DNA of 6,530 nucleotides, taken from Gaiellasilicea sp031371615. GTDB lineage: Bacteria > Actinomycetota > Thermoleophilia > Gaiellales > Gaiellaceae. Shown here one piece after another: positions 5,717 through 6,530 of the stretch; within the stretch, counting starts at the first letter, position 1; each line of letters opens with the position of its first letter. Position numbers and translations under genes: made by a program. The stretch covers positions 1 through 6,530 of the forward strand of contig JANMJY010000086.1 in assembly GCA_031371615.1 (NCBI GenBank). The letters are read 5' to 3'. The notes beneath the pieces were generated by a model. It was given only the letters and a program-made list of their open reading frames with translations. It searched no databases and had not been told where the DNA came from.

Positions 5717-5746
5717 GTTCGGGATCCGCAGAGGCGGGTCCCGAAC
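5717..5746 (-). terminator. 13-bp stem-loop downstream of yqgE (candidate terminator)
   Basis: GTTCGGGATCCGC (5717-5729) pairs with GCGGGTCCCGAAC (5734-5746): 13 pairs including one G-T wobble, closing an AGAG tetraloop. The stem is flanked by direct copies of GCGCAA (5711-5716 and 5747-5752). It lies about 50 nt past the yqgE stop codon on the minus strand and about 40 nt before the membrane-protein start. No T-run follows on either strand, so it may be a U-less terminator, an mRNA stabiliser or a binding site; terminator is the least unlikely label. Confidence 0.4.
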
Positions 5747-5779
5747 GCGCAAAGATCCCTAAAGGGCCGCTTCGCGGCC
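5747..5779 (-). repeat. GC-rich hairpin repeat, copy 2 (inverted)
   Basis: Read on the minus strand this is GGCCGC, GAA, GCGGCC, then CTTTAGGGATC and TTTGCGC, matching the order of elements in copies 1 and 3. It forms a 6-bp GC stem (5765-5770 with 5774-5779) and a smaller CCC/GGG stem. It begins 15 nt after the yqgE stop codon and abuts the 13-bp stem-loop, so the yqgE/membrane-protein spacer holds two consecutive hairpins. Confidence 0.5.
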
Positions 5780-5794
5780 GGCCGGCACGGGACG

Positions 5795-6322
5795 TCAGTT
5801 CAGGGACGGATCAGGCGGCATCAGCGCAAGCAGGGCATACGACCCGCCTTGCCTGCGCAGGACAGCGCTCCAGAGCCCGTCGGCGTCGTCGCTGAAGAGG
5901 TCGTCCGGCTCGGCGGGGAGGACGAGCCACGATTCCTCCTTCAGCTCCTCCTCGAGCTGCCCGGCGCTCCAGCCCGCGTAGCCCACGTAGACGCGACCGC
6001 GTAGCACCGGCACGTCCGGCTCCTGCACGAACCCGACCGTGCCAAAGAGGAGCTCCGAGGCGTCGTCGGGGTCGTCGAGCTCCGCGATGGCGAGCACCGA
6101 CTCGAGCGCCACCGGCCCGCCGACGTAGACCGGATCCTTGCCGGCGAGCGAGACGAGCTCAGGGAGAGCTTCGGCGACCGAGGTGTCGGTCGGCCGGTTG
6201 AGGACGAGGCCCATCGCGCCCTCCTCGCCGTGCTCCGCGACGAGCACGACCGTCCGATGGAAGTTCGGGTCGTGGAGGATCGGAGCTGCGACCAGCAGCC
6301 GGCCGCGCAGCGTCTCGCTCAT
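5795..6322 (-). CDS. yqgE: YqgE/AlgH family protein (UPF0301, DUF179)
   Basis: A 175-residue cytosolic protein of the widespread YqgE/AlgH family. The biochemical role is not settled; AlgH was named from alginate regulation in Pseudomonas. The family pattern is clear: 'GRLLVAAPILHDPNFHRTVV' (7-26), 'EEGAMGLVLNRPT' (33-45), 'DPVYVGGPV' (63-71), and the diagnostic 'RVYVGYAGWSAGQLEEEL' (110-127). Length is normal (about 180-190 in most members) and no signal peptide or membrane segment is seen. The ATG at 6320-6322 is chosen because the conserved block begins within ten residues of it; the ribosome site is poor (AGGG directly adjacent, AGG 12 nt upstream). It is followed by paired hairpins and the small membrane-protein gene; the open frame upstream ends 9 nt before it. 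Confidence 0.93.
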   Translation of the reverse strand: MSETLRGRLLVAAPILHDPNFHRTVVLVAEHGEEGAMGLVLNRPTDTSVAEALPELVSLAGKDPVYVGGPVALESVLAIAELDDPDDASELLFGTVGFVQEPDVPVLRGRVYVGYAGWSAGQLEEELKEESWLVLPAEPDDLFSDDADGLWSAVLRRQGGSYALLALMPPDPSLN

Positions 6323-6331
6323 CCCTGGAGC

Positions 6332-6530
6332 CTACTTCGCGGTGCGTGAGGCGTCCGGAAACGACTGCGAGCGAACCCGGGAGCGAAGCGACCCTTCAGG
6401 GGTCTTGCGCAAAGGCGGGCCGCGTCCGCGGCCCCCCATCTTGCGCGGCGATTTCAGTGCGAGCGCGTTCATGATCGCGCCCCCCGAGGCCGGGTGGAAG
6501 AGGGAGTTAGAGACGCGCGGCGCGATGAAC
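6332..6530 (-). CDS. Possible C-terminal end of a gene entering from the right edge
   Basis: A minus-strand frame open from the window edge to TAG at 6332-6334, 65 full codons. It reads 'FIAPRVSNSLFHPASGGAIM' and then 'NALALKSPRKMGGRGRG', after which it passes through hairpins and repeat copy 3 and becomes Arg/Ser-rich. Third positions are strongly G/C in the outer 30 codons, and the stop lies 9 nt before the yqgE start, which would suit an operon. An internal ATG at 6471-6473 could instead start a 46-residue peptide. The plus strand is also open here, so coding is uncertain. I do not recognise a family. Confidence 0.25.
   Translation of the reverse strand, partial: FIAPRVSNSLFHPASGGAIMNALALKSPRKMGGRGRGPPLRKTPEGSLRSRVRSQSFPDASRTAK
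6381..6434 (+). repeat. GC-rich hairpin repeat, copy 3, with adjacent hairpin
   Basis: GAGCGAAGCG followed by GACCC, loop TTCAG, GGGTC and TTGCGC (6381-6410) matches the repeat order of copies 1 and 2, though the first stem is degenerate here. Immediately after, GGGCCGC (6417-6423), loop GTCC, GCGGCCC (6428-6434) forms a perfect 7-bp stem identical in its arms to copy 1, and TTGCGC recurs at 6441-6446. The block lies upstream of yqgE and may be a repeat-decorated intergenic or gene-end region. Confidence 0.5.

Overview
The window is GC-rich throughout, with strong G/C preference at third codon positions, closely packed genes and Shine-Dalgarno-type starts. Together with the protein types (an 'LARLQLAARR' STAS protein, an EmrB/QacA-type MFS pump, a DrrA/NodI-like ABC pair, YqgE), this suggests a chromosomal segment of a high-GC actinobacterium, perhaps Thermoleophilia-like. 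The phylum is an inference from composition and gene style. No rRNA, tRNA, CRISPR array or transposase was seen.

Left part, minus strand (1-1057): a small STAS-domain protein is followed 18 nt later by an AMP-forming acyl-CoA synthetase that runs off the left edge (257 N-terminal residues present). A divergent intergenic region with a 7-7-7 inverted repeat (1087-1107) separates this pair from the plus-strand genes.

Middle, plus strand (1162-4288): a tightly coupled three-gene export operon. A 14-helix MFS drug:proton antiporter overlaps the ATPase of an ABC-2 exporter, which overlaps its permease. The ATPase appears to start at a CTG codon overlapping the MFS stop codon (CTGA, 4-nt overlap), preceded by a well-placed GGAG. 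This adds 27 residues that an ATG/GTG-only gene call would lose. A 38-codon lysine-rich mini-gene with its own ribosome binding site follows (4354-4470).

Right part, minus strand (4474-6530). In transcription order these are: an open frame entering from the right edge; a YqgE/AlgH-family gene; a spacer rich in hairpins; a small single-pass membrane protein; a tandem two-domain VOC (glyoxalase/dioxygenase-fold) protein broken by an apparent 1-nt frameshift; and a 62-residue basic protein whose GTG start overlaps the VOC stop (GTGA). The gaps next to these genes carry three diverged copies of a GC-rich hairpin repeat, a separate 13-bp stem-loop and several TTGCGC boxes.

The clearest functional theme is export: a proton-driven pump and an ATP-driven pump translated from one message. 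The other genes are likely housekeeping or uncharacterised. I see no convincing wholly new system. The most useful points are the hidden CTG start, the frameshifted VOC gene, the small coupled genes and the intergenic repeat family.
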